In this document: in pieces, positions 24,594 through 32,090 of the stretch
Numbering within the stretch: the stretch's first letter is position 1
How the letters are laid out: each line of letters begins with the position of its first letter
Origin: Terrimonas ferruginea DSM 30193
Lineage (GTDB): Bacteria; Bacteroidota; Bacteroidia; Chitinophagales; Chitinophagaceae
Direction of reading: 5' to 3'
Assembly (NCBI RefSeq): GCF_000425585.1
Contig: NZ_KE384402.1
Location: forward strand, 66,204 to 130,203
DNA: 64,000 nt
Notes under the pieces: generated by a model
The model's database searches: none
What the model saw: only the letters and a program-made list of their open reading frames with translations
Told to the model about the DNA's origin: nothing
Translations under genes and position numbers: made by a program

Positions 24594-25913
24594 TTATTTT
24601 TTCCAGATCTTCAGGTTGTCGTAATAAACAACACTCTCCTGGTTCTGCCACATATTCACACCTACCTTCAGGTATTGTCCGGAACCATCACCTACCTGGA
24701 TGTTTGTTTTGTCAAACACCACTACTCCATCAATCGTCAATTTCATGTATCCTGCACTGCCGATCTTGTATTGAAATACCATGTGCAGCCATTTGTTGGT
24801 CGGAATGGTAAACGTGGTCGGATAGTAAGCATTGCTGCCACCTTTCCAGTTCACCAGCCAGAATTTTCCATCCACATGCCAAAGGCCGGGTGAAGCAGAA
24901 CCGCCGGATGTTACGGGGTGAAATTGCAAACTGTGTCCGCTGTTCTGGAAAAGTTTTTCATACATCACGTCGTACTCAATCGCGCCTTCCAATGGTGTCA
25001 GCGATTCGCTGTATTGTACTTCAGAACGGATGCCCGAAGACACATTGGCCGGAACCGATTTAAAAGATCCCGGACCGTCTTTATAAACGGTGGTAGACAA
25101 ACCGCCATTACCGTGCTGACCGGAACCGTTGATGATATCCGATGTACTGTTGTAACCGGTGCTGTAGAGAAGTGTGCCATAGTTACCGGTTGCACCACCA
25201 CTAGCGGAAGCGCTTTTTACTGTCACGGTGGTGTTGGCACTGGCAGTAGCACCGCCATTGTCGGTTACTTTTAGTGTAAACACGTACGTACCTGCTGTTG
25301 TCATTCCGCTGATCGCTGTCGTAGCGGATGAGGGAGACTGAATAGTGGCGGCAGGTCCCGAAGCCTGGCTCCAGGCCCACGATGCGATCGTACCATCCCT
25401 GTCGGTAGCCGTTCCGGTAAGCGTGGCGGTACTAACCGGCAGTGTGATACTTTGATCTGTACCGGCATTGACGGTCGGAGTTGCATTCGCAGTACCTGTC
25501 CCCTTCACACTCACGTGTACCGTATCCGTTGCACTGCGGCCGCGGCTGTCGGTTGCCTGCAGACGAAAACGATATTCACCTGCTGTCAACGCTGTTACAT
25601 TGGTAGAAGAGCTATTGGGAGAACTGATAGTGGCCGTGGCTCCGGTTTCCTGGCTCCACCTGAACGTGCGTGCCGTACCGGCTGTAACGGTTGCTCTCAA
25701 CGTAACCGAATTGGTGGGAAGTGTAATCGTTTGATCTGCTCCGGCGGATACGGCAAACGACCGTGAAGTTCTGCCTGCCGAATCCGTTGCCTCATCTACT
25801 GCCTGGGCAGCATTTTCAGCTTCTTTAGAACAGGCAGCAATAAGAGTAAATACGCACAAGACGGCGATGATGGGCATAAAAAGCCCTGTTGTTTTTCTGT
25901 TAGCGGTGTTCAT
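24594..25913 (-). CDS. Lipoprotein with two PKD-like domains and a polysaccharide lyase/lectin-type C-terminal domain
   Basis: 439 residues. The signal sequence ends in the lipobox-like LIAACSKE, so it is likely a lipoprotein. Two beta-sandwich repeats of K319L/PKD type follow: VSAGADQTITLPTNSVTLRAT (about 57-140) and VNAGTDQSITLPVSTATLTGT (about 150-235), each closing with AGTYVFTLKVTDNGG-like strands. A Ser/Gly-rich linker leads to a roughly 200-residue jelly-roll (YSTGYNSTSDIINGSGQ, SEVQYSESLTPLEGAIEYDVMYE, WLHMVFQYKIG, MKLTIDGVVVFDKTNI) that resembles heparin-lyase I/family 20 lyase-like proteins. It probably binds or cleaves a polysaccharide at the cell surface. The enzymatic activity is inferred only. 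Confidence 0.8.
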   Translation of the reverse strand: MNTANRKTTGLFMPIIAVLCVFTLIAACSKEAENAAQAVDEATDSAGRTSRSFAVSAGADQTITLPTNSVTLRATVTAGTARTFRWSQETGATATISSPNSSSTNVTALTAGEYRFRLQATDSRGRSATDTVHVSVKGTGTANATPTVNAGTDQSITLPVSTATLTGTATDRDGTIASWAWSQASGPAATIQSPSSATTAISGMTTAGTYVFTLKVTDNGGATASANTTVTVKSASASGGATGNYGTLLYSTGYNSTSDIINGSGQHGNGGLSTTVYKDGPGSFKSVPANVSSGIRSEVQYSESLTPLEGAIEYDVMYEKLFQNSGHSLQFHPVTSGGSASPGLWHVDGKFWLVNWKGGSNAYYPTTFTIPTNKWLHMVFQYKIGSAGYMKLTIDGVVVFDKTNIQVGDGSGQYLKVGVNMWQNQESVVYYDNLKIWKK

Positions 25914-26040
25914 AAAATATTGTTTGAGTCGCCAAAAGTCAATAACAATGCCAGTACTGCTTGCGCCCGATCAATAAAAAATAAAAACCGTCCGGGAGGG
26001 AATATCTACGCTTAAAGTAATAGTGAACGAAATGTGAAAT

Positions 26041-26139
26041 CATGAAATAGTGAACGGTGAATGGTCAATTGTGAATAAACAGCCAACGCTTTACACACTT
26101 ATCACTTAATACTTACTACTTATCACTTATTACTTATTG
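26041..26139. repeat. Paired heptad repeats upstream of the zinc-ribbon gene
   Basis: Bases 26046-26076 carry GTGAACG, GTGAATG, GTCAATT, GTGAATA. Bases 26097-26137 carry six ACTTANT units (ACTTATC, ACTTAAT, ACTTACT, ACTTATC, ACTTATT, ACTTATT). The second run is the cleanest example of this family in the window. Confidence 0.8.
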
Positions 26140-26179
26140 CCACAACCTTGCTAACTTCGTATTTCTAAACGATCTCCAC

Positions 26180-26452
26180 ATGAAATGTCCGAATTGTAAT
26201 GAAACACTGGTAATGGCCGACAGACAGGGTGTAGAAATTGATTACTGCCCGCAATGCAGAGGCGTGTGGCTCGACAAAGGCGAGCTCGACAAAATCGTCG
26301 AAAGGTCAGCTCAATACAATTCCAGTGCGCCCGATTCTTCCGGTTCCTTTCCTCCAGACCAGGGATACCATGAAAAAGATTATAAAAAACAAGATTATCC
26401 GCAAAAGAAAAAAAGAGGCGGCTTTCTCGGTGACCTTTTTGATTTCGATTAA
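26180..26452 (+). CDS. Zinc-ribbon (zf-TFIIB family) protein
   Basis: 90 residues. The N-terminal half is a TFIIB-type zinc ribbon with two CxxC pairs: MKCPNCNETLVMADRQG, then DYCPQCRGVWLDKGELDKIV (Cys at about 3, 6, 23 and 26). The C-terminal half is a low-complexity charged tail (DKDYKKQDYPQKKKRGG-like) ending in FLGDLFDFD, reminiscent of acidic tips that recruit partners. This family is widespread in bacteria with no known function. It stands alone between repeat tracts. Confidence 0.85.
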   Translation: MKCPNCNETLVMADRQGVEIDYCPQCRGVWLDKGELDKIVERSAQYNSSAPDSSGSFPPDQGYHEKDYKKQDYPQKKKRGGFLGDLFDFD

Positions 26453-26463
26453 GGACGGGAATC

Positions 26464-26493
26464 GGCAATCGTGAATCGTCAATCGTCAATAGC
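26464..26493. repeat. Heptad repeat GTGAATC/GTCAATC
   Basis: Four 7-bp units (GGCAATC, GTGAATC, GTCAATC, GTCAATA) starting 12 bp after the zinc-ribbon stop codon. Same family as at 8.65 kb. Confidence 0.7.
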
Positions 26494-26647
26494 TCCCTAG
26501 GGCCGAAAGCCATCATAAATAAGCGATGAATAAAGAAATGGCTGTTCGCGTAAAACATTACCCTATACCTTAAGCCTTACCCCTTTTACCTTACCAGAAT
26601 CATCCCGCTTCCTGAAAACCATCATCTCCGCACCTTTATCACGATAG

Positions 26648-26655
26648 TACCTTTG
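26648..26655 (+). promoter_or_regulatory. -7 promoter box TACCTTTG of the CoA-transferase gene
   Basis: An exact TAnnTTTG, 20 nt before the ATG at 26676. Confidence 0.6.
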
Positions 26656-26675
26656 CCGTTTCAAATACCAGAAAC

Positions 26676-27959
26676 ATGGCAGTTGTTTATTCCTCTCCCG
26701 CAGAAGCCGTACAACACATAAAAAGTAATGACCGCGTTTTTATCCACGGCAGTGCCGCTACGCCGCTTACACTTGTGCAGGCACTGCTGGCACGAGGTGG
26801 AGAAATAACGAATGTGGAACTCGTGGCTATCAGCACCTTCGGGCATATCGACTGGGATCATCCGCATATCCGGAAAAACTTTTACCTCAATTCGCTCTTT
26901 GTTTCCGGCAACGTGCGCGAATGGGTCAACAGCGAATCGGGTGATTATGTGCCTGTTTTCCTCAGCGAAATCCCGAATCTTTTCCGCAACGGATACCTGC
27001 CGCTGGATGTTGCGCTGGTACAGGTATCTCCGCCGGACATACATGGCTATTGTTCCCTGGGCACCTCTATCGATGCGGCACGCTGTGCCGTGCAGGTAGC
27101 CACCAAAGTAATTGCACAGGTCAATCCCAATATGCCACGCACACACGGCGATGGCCAGGTACACGTATCCAGGTTTGCCTCGATGATCTGGGATGAGTCG
27201 TCACTCCCTGAAGTCAACTATGCCGAAAAAGTGGATGCAGCTTCACTGCGTATAGGCGAACATGTAGCGGGATTAATCGAAGACGGCTCTACTTTGCAAA
27301 CAGGCATAGGCGCTATTCCCGATGCCGTGCTGGCACAACTTGGCAATCATAAAGGTCTGGGTATTCATACTGAAATGTTTTCTGATGGCATTGTGCCATT
27401 GGTGGAAAAAGGTGTAATTACCAACGAACATAAAAAAGTACATCCCGGAAAGATCGTAACAAGCTTTATCGCCGGCACAAGAAAGGTGTATGACTTTGTG
27501 CATGACAACCCGGCCGTGGCTTTCATGGATGTTTCTTTTGTCAACGACACTTCCGTGATCCGCCGCAATCCGAAAGCGGTTGCCATCAACAGCGCCATCG
27601 AAGTAGACCTTACCGGTCAGGTCTGCGCCGATTCGATTGGCATTTATCAGTACTCCGGCATTGGCGGACAAATGGATTTCATGCGCGGTGCTTCTTTGTC
27701 CGAAGGCGGCAAACCCGTTATTGCCTTGCCCTCCGTTACCAGCAAAGGCATTTCCCGTATCGTGCCCTTACTTAAACCAGGTGCAGGTGTGGTTACCACA
27801 CGCGGACATGTACATTATATTGTTACCGAATACGGCGTGGTAAACCTGTACGGCAAAAACATGGAGCAACGGGCAAGGCTGCTCATCAGCATTGCCCATC
27901 CCGATCAGCGCGACATGCTGGAGCGCGCTTATTTTGAGCGTTTCAGAAAAATATTTTAG
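26676..27959 (+). CDS. Acetyl-CoA hydrolase/transferase family CoA-transferase
   Basis: 427 residues of the class I CoA-transferase family that moves CoA between acyl-CoA and acetate or similar acids (4-hydroxybutyrate, succinate or butyrate type). Conserved segments include DRVFIHGSAATPLTLVQALL, LVQVSPPDIHGYCSLGTSID, VNPNMPRTHGDG, the catalytic-Glu region GLGIHTEMFSDGIVPLVEKG (Glu in HTE), the oxoanion loop YSGIGGQMDFMRGA and the C-terminal TTRGHVHYIVTEYGVVNL. The length matches 4-hydroxybutyrate CoA-transferase-like members. The physiological acid is not determined by the sequence. The neighbour is a GntP permease 82 bp downstream. Confidence 0.9.
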   Translation: MAVVYSSPAEAVQHIKSNDRVFIHGSAATPLTLVQALLARGGEITNVELVAISTFGHIDWDHPHIRKNFYLNSLFVSGNVREWVNSESGDYVPVFLSEIPNLFRNGYLPLDVALVQVSPPDIHGYCSLGTSIDAARCAVQVATKVIAQVNPNMPRTHGDGQVHVSRFASMIWDESSLPEVNYAEKVDAASLRIGEHVAGLIEDGSTLQTGIGAIPDAVLAQLGNHKGLGIHTEMFSDGIVPLVEKGVITNEHKKVHPGKIVTSFIAGTRKVYDFVHDNPAVAFMDVSFVNDTSVIRRNPKAVAINSAIEVDLTGQVCADSIGIYQYSGIGGQMDFMRGASLSEGGKPVIALPSVTSKGISRIVPLLKPGAGVVTTRGHVHYIVTEYGVVNLYGKNMEQRARLLISIAHPDQRDMLERAYFERFRKIF

Positions 27960-28041
27960 CCAGATCCCGTTTTTCCGGGTACGTACCCAAAAAAACGGCT
28001 TTCCGGCGGTCTGAGATGCGTTCAGATTGTTATCTTGTGGC

Positions 28042-29355
28042 ATGACCGCCTCATTTGCCCAGCTATTGCTTGCCCTGCTGGCCGGTATCGGCCTGATCAT
28101 TGTCTTAACTGTACGTTATCGCGTACATGCATTCCCTGCACTTTTTTTAGCCTGCCTTGTGGTAGGCCTCGGCGTGGAAATGGCTCCGATGGACATTATC
28201 CAAACCATGAAAAAAGGTTTTGGCCACATTATGCAAAGCCTTGGATTGGTGATTGTACTCGGTACACTTCTTGGTTCGATTATGGAACACAACGGCAGCA
28301 CACGCGTAATGGCCGCCGCCATTCTCCGGCTGGTTGGTGAAAAACGTGCTGCAACTGCCATGGGTATTACCGGCTTTATTGTCGGCCTGCCTATCTTTTG
28401 CGATTCCGGATATATTGTATTAAGTGGTCTGAACCGTTCCGTCGCGCGCAGAAGCGGCGTTTCCATCGTCGTGCTGTCTGTGAGCCTTGCGTCGGGTCTG
28501 TATGCCGTACATTGTCTTATTCCCCCGCATCCGGGCGCCACGGCAGCAGGAAGCATTATCGGCGGCAGCATGGGCATGCATATTCTTATCGGCACACTCG
28601 TAGCTGTTCCCGCGGCACTCGCCGGATGTGCATGGGCGCGCTACATGGGAAAGAAAACGCCCACCAGCGACGAAAGTTTTATTGATGAAGAACAGGAAGA
28701 ACTACCGGTCATGGCACCATGGAAAGCTTTTCTGCCGATCATTGTACCGATCGCATTGATCGGTGCCGGTGCGTTCAGCGGATTGGAAGGTGGCAATGCT
28801 GTATTGAAAATACTTGGCGAACCGATCATTGCGTTAGCCATTGGCGTTACCCTTGCCCTGGCCACCAGCACGGGCCGCCGTCATGCAATGGGACGACTGA
28901 TGAGTGAGGCTGCAGAAAAAGCCGGCGGCATTCTCGTGATCATTGGAGCAGGCGGCGCTTTTGGCGCCATACTCGCCACCACCAATATCGGCGAACATCT
29001 TCAACAAGCGTTGCCATTGAGCAGTCTTGGTTTGCTGTTCCCATTTCTCCTGACCTTTGTCTTGAAGACCGCGCAGGGTTCGTCTACCGTAGCCATCATT
29101 ACTGCTGCCTCTATCATAGCTCCACTGATGGGCGCATTGGGATTGGATAGTGAAAACGGGAAACTGCTTTGTCTGCTGGCGATGGGTGGCGGCTCCATGA
29201 TGGTGTCACATGGCAATGATGCTTACTTCTGGGTGATCAGTAAATTCTCGGCTATCGATATGCGGCCGATGCTGAAGGTTTATTCCGTCGCAACCATCAT
29301 CATGGGATTAACTACCTTTTTTGTTGTCTGGTTACTTTCCCTTTTTATGTTATGA
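28042..29355 (+). CDS. GntP-family gluconate/organic acid permease
   Basis: 437 residues of the Gnt:H+ symporter family in the inner membrane, with 12-14 hydrophobic helices. Typical segments are GFGHIMQSLGLVIVLGTLLGSIMEHNGST, GLPIFCDSGYIVLSGL (the conserved IFxDSGF motif), the HCLIPPHPGATAAG motif and KTAQGSSTVAIITAASIIAPL. Substrates of the family are gluconate, fructuronate or related sugar acids; here no sugar-acid enzyme is adjacent. The ATG at 28042 was chosen because the in-frame TTG at 28027 lies upstream of a TATCTTGT box (28031-28038) that ends 3 nt before this ATG. Confidence 0.9.
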   Translation: MTASFAQLLLALLAGIGLIIVLTVRYRVHAFPALFLACLVVGLGVEMAPMDIIQTMKKGFGHIMQSLGLVIVLGTLLGSIMEHNGSTRVMAAAILRLVGEKRAATAMGITGFIVGLPIFCDSGYIVLSGLNRSVARRSGVSIVVLSVSLASGLYAVHCLIPPHPGATAAGSIIGGSMGMHILIGTLVAVPAALAGCAWARYMGKKTPTSDESFIDEEQEELPVMAPWKAFLPIIVPIALIGAGAFSGLEGGNAVLKILGEPIIALAIGVTLALATSTGRRHAMGRLMSEAAEKAGGILVIIGAGGAFGAILATTNIGEHLQQALPLSSLGLLFPFLLTFVLKTAQGSSTVAIITAASIIAPLMGALGLDSENGKLLCLLAMGGGSMMVSHGNDAYFWVISKFSAIDMRPMLKVYSVATIIMGLTTFFVVWLLSLFML

Positions 29356-29422
29356 TCATCGTATCAATGTAAACGTTCCTTTCAGCAGTTTCCCAAGCCT
29401 CCAGCAATCCATTGACAGTTTT

Positions 29423-29517
29423 AAGTAGTAAGTTATAAGTAAACAGGCTGCTACTCCTTATTAACTTATTCACGATTGACGATTCACCTTTCACGATTGA
29501 CGATTGACGATTCACTA
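29423..29517. repeat. Paired heptad repeats between the permease and SWIB genes
   Basis: Bases 29423-29445 carry AAGTAGT, AAGTTAT, AAGTAAA (ACTTANT complement). Bases 29470-29515 carry ATTCACG, ATTGACG, ATTCACC, TTTCACG, ATTGACG, ATTGACG, ATTCACT. The second run ends at the SWIB terminator. Confidence 0.78.
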
Positions 29518-29519
29518 AT

Positions 29520-29551
29520 AAAAAAAGGGCACAACATAATATTGTACCCTT
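29520..29551 (-). terminator. Intrinsic terminator of the SWIB-domain gene
   Basis: On the minus strand AAGGGTACAA and TTGTGCCCTT form a stem around an AT-rich loop and run into a T tract, 24 bp after the stop codon. Confidence 0.85.
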
Positions 29552-29574
29552 GAATCAGTTGAAAAGCTATTCGC

Positions 29575-29979
29575 TTATTTCACGTGCTTGCTGACAATCT
29601 TAGCCAGGTCGAACATAGACACCTGGTCTTTGCCGAACAAACCTTTCAGTTTGGCATCAGCGTTGATCATACGTCTGTTCTTTTTGTCCTGGAGATTATT
29701 TTTCTTGATGTAGTCCCAGATCTTTTTGATGATCTCTGTACGGGGCAGAGCTTTGGTTCCGATTACTTCTCCGAGTGTTGCGCTTGGAGTCAGCGGAGCC
29801 ATGAAAGCTGCATTTGGTTTGCGGGCTGATTTTTTCTTCGCTGCTTTTTTAGGAGCGGCTGCTTTTTTGGGAGCGGCCTTTTTAGGAGCTGCTGCTTTTT
29901 TGGCGGCTTTCTTAGGAGCGGCCTTTTTTACTGCTTTTTTTGGAGCTGCTTTTTTCGCAGCTTTCTTTACTGTTGCCAT
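29575..29979 (-). CDS. SWIB-domain protein with histone H1-like Lys/Ala-rich N-terminal tail
   Basis: 134 residues in two parts. Residues 1-56 are a low-complexity basic tail of AAPKKA/AAKKA repeats like eukaryotic histone H1 and bacterial Hc-type proteins, expected to bind DNA. Residues about 57-134 are a SWIB/MDM2 domain: AFMAPLTPSATLGEVIGTKALPRTEIIKKIWDYIKKNNLQD, ending DLAKIVSKHVK. SWIB domains are typical of eukaryotic chromatin remodellers and of some chlamydial topoisomerases, and occur in Bacteroidota. It probably is an abundant nucleoid-associated protein. The repeat tail is encoded by near-identical codons and is prone to length changes. Confidence 0.88.
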   Translation of the reverse strand: MATVKKAAKKAAPKKAVKKAAPKKAAKKAAAPKKAAPKKAAAPKKAAKKKSARKPNAAFMAPLTPSATLGEVIGTKALPRTEIIKKIWDYIKKNNLQDKKNRRMINADAKLKGLFGKDQVSMFDLAKIVSKHVK

Positions 29980-30371
29980 GGTTATTAATATTAAATTAAT
30001 GGGTTAATGACTAAATTTACAGCTTTTGGTATAGATGGATGCATAATTTTCCCACATTCAATCCACCTTTTTTTCAGCGGGCTTTTCCGGGGTATTTTAC
30101 CTCCTGATTTCACCTCTGCCATCACTGTGAAATTAAAGGTATTATTTTCACCTAATATCCCCCACTTTTCTTAAAAAATTTCATCGCCGAAGCTGAGGGC
30201 ATACGGTAACACTCGCGGGAAAACAGGTCGACACTAGCCCCCTGGCAAATCGTTATTGCACCACAATCCTCTCCTCTCTTAACGCCTAAAATCCAAAGCC
30301 TTAAATCGCCGATCCCCCTGAAATGCAGGAGTGGCGGGACTTTTGTACCTGCTTACCAAACAAAAGATGCT
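29980..30371. other. Gene-free intergenic region
   Basis: The region holds the divergent upstream sequences of the SWIB gene and the SDR gene. A palindromic TAAATTTA (30012-30019) sits 32 nt before the SWIB start and could be its -7 box with one mismatch. No RNA gene, repeat or small ORF is convincing in the rest. Confidence 0.4.
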
Positions 30372-31226
30372 ATGCCCGACAAACGTACTATACCTCCGCA
30401 ACACCAAAATCGCCAGCCGGGATTGGAAAAACAGATGAGCCCACAACCCATTTACACCAATGATAAACCGGGTTTGGGACGCCTCAAAGACAAGGTAGCG
30501 CTTATCACCGGAGGCGACAGCGGCATCGGGCGGGCGGTAGCAATTGCCTTCGCCAAAGAGGGGGCTTCGGTGGCCATTGCCTATCTGGATGAACACGAAG
30601 ACGCCCGTCATACAGCCGAGATTGTTGAGTGGTACGGCAGTAAATCGCTGGTACTGGCAGCCGATATTACCAATGAAGATGCCTGCAAAAACCTGGTACA
30701 ACAAACCCTTACCCACTTCGGGAAACTGGATATCCTGGTCAATAATGCCGCCGTACAGTTTCAGCAAAAAGACATCACCAACATTACGGCAGAGCAGCTC
30801 GAACTGACCTTCCGTACCAATATATTTTCGCAATTCTACCTGGCAAAATACGCCGTGCCTTATTTAAAAGAAGGCAGTTCCATTATTAATACCGCCTCTA
30901 TTACGGCCTTTCGCGGCAATCCCGATCTGATGGATTACAGTGCGACCAAAGCCGCTATTATCGGTTTTACCAGGAGCCTGTCACAGTCGCTCGTTTCCCA
31001 GGGCATACGCGTCAACGCTGTAGCACCGGGCCCCGTATGGACACCGCTGATTCCCGCTTCTTTTGATGAAGAAAAAGTTGCTGAATTTGGTGACGGAGTA
31101 CCAATGGGGCGTCCGGCAGAACCGGTAGAAATTGCTCCTTGTTATGTATTTCTTGCCTCCGAAGAAAGTGCTTTTATCACGGGACAGACATTGCACCCCA
31201 ATGGTGGTACAGTGATCAATGCCTGA
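30372..31226 (+). CDS. SDR-family oxidoreductase (glucose-dehydrogenase/general-stress type)
   Basis: 284 residues, cytosolic. A polar N-terminal extension of about 35 residues (QHQNRQPGLEKQM) precedes the Rossmann core, as in YhdF/YgfF-type stress SDRs. Core motifs are ALITGGDSGIGRAVA (TGxxxGxG, about 42-49), LAADITNED, the LVNNAAVQ strand, the catalytic Ser in INTASITAFRG, Tyr and Lys in DYSATKAA (YxxxK), and VNAVAPGPVWTPL. The probable cofactor is NAD(P). The substrate is unknown. It opens a four-gene run with a small lipoprotein, a helical protein and a FAD/Rieske enzyme, a grouping that suggests an oxidative or general stress role. Confidence 0.9.
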   Translation: MPDKRTIPPQHQNRQPGLEKQMSPQPIYTNDKPGLGRLKDKVALITGGDSGIGRAVAIAFAKEGASVAIAYLDEHEDARHTAEIVEWYGSKSLVLAADITNEDACKNLVQQTLTHFGKLDILVNNAAVQFQQKDITNITAEQLELTFRTNIFSQFYLAKYAVPYLKEGSSIINTASITAFRGNPDLMDYSATKAAIIGFTRSLSQSLVSQGIRVNAVAPGPVWTPLIPASFDEEKVAEFGDGVPMGRPAEPVEIAPCYVFLASEESAFITGQTLHPNGGTVINA

Positions 31227-31252
31227 TTATATAATACTAAATAGGATATATT

Positions 31253-31483
31253 ATGAAAAAGATTTTTTTTGCAGGGCTTGTACTCTTCCTGCTGGCAGCT
31301 TGTAACAACAACCCAAACAGCAACCGGGATTCAAATGAGGTAGCACAAGACTCTACAATTCCGGGCAATAATCCGGCTAGCGGTCCGCGTGTTGATACAG
31401 GAAATATTCCTTCCACCGACACACCGTACAACCGCACCGATTCCGTGCCCATGCATCTTCAACATCAACAACCCAAACCCTGA
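31253..31483 (+). CDS. Small Asn/Pro-rich lipoprotein
   Basis: 76 residues. The signal peptide MKKIFFAGLVLFLLAAC ends in a clear lipobox (LLAAC), so Cys17 would carry the lipid. The short mature part is disordered-looking and rich in Asn, Asp, Pro, Ser and Thr. The family is unknown. It lies 26 bp after the SDR gene and 6 bp before the helical-protein gene, so it is probably in the same operon. Confidence 0.75.
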   Translation: MKKIFFAGLVLFLLAACNNNPNSNRDSNEVAQDSTIPGNNPASGPRVDTGNIPSTDTPYNRTDSVPMHLQHQQPKP

Positions 31484-31489
31484 TCCTTT

Positions 31490-31945
31490 ATGACACTCTC
31501 GGCAACTTCCTTTTGCGATATATACAAACTTCAATTGCTGCAGGGATTTCGTGAGATAAAATTACGTGAGTTGCAGCAAAAGACGGGCGATAGCAATCCT
31601 GCTATCGCCCGGTTTATGGACAACCTGGCTGCTCAGGCCCGTCATTGCAGGAAAGAGATCGCCAGCCTGCTGAAGACGTCCATACGCCCGTCATTTGAGC
31701 TATTAAATACAGAATGCTGGCATCCGATGTTCCACATGAGAGAAGTTCTTTTTACCAAAAGAAATGAGGTGTCGCTGAAAGAAGTAATCAGCCAGATCAA
31801 TGAAACAACGGGTAATATCTACCGGCGCGTGCTCGATAAAGCAACAGGATTGCCAGGGATAGTCAGCGCTTTATTGTCGCAACAACATTCGGACCTGCTG
31901 AAAGCGAGTCATCATTTTCCGGTGGAGCCGGAAAGCCGCCGCTAA
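31490..31945 (+). CDS. Helical protein, possibly PA2169/DUF2383-like four-helix bundle
   Basis: 151 residues with no signal peptide. Predicted to be almost entirely alpha-helical (DIYKLQLLQGFREIKLRELQ; IARFMDNLAAQARHCRKEIASLL; EVISQINETTGNIYRRVLDKA). The pattern recalls ferritin-like PA2169/YciE-type stress proteins often found beside SDR genes of this kind, but the metal-binding Glu/His residues are not clear, so the assignment is tentative. The first half contains GDSNPAIARFMDNLAAQ, resembling the turn of that family. It sits 6 bp after the lipoprotein gene. Confidence 0.6.
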   Translation: MTLSATSFCDIYKLQLLQGFREIKLRELQQKTGDSNPAIARFMDNLAAQARHCRKEIASLLKTSIRPSFELLNTECWHPMFHMREVLFTKRNEVSLKEVISQINETTGNIYRRVLDKATGLPGIVSALLSQQHSDLLKASHHFPVEPESRR

Positions 31946-32090
31946 GCAGCATCCGCACGCATTGGGGACATAGCGGTACAATCCGTTGCCCCTCGCACAC
32001 TTTTGCCAATTGACCAACTGCGATATCCTTTCGTTTAAAAGGCATAGCATTTGATCAATCAATTGCATCTATTCATTTCAACCATTATTT

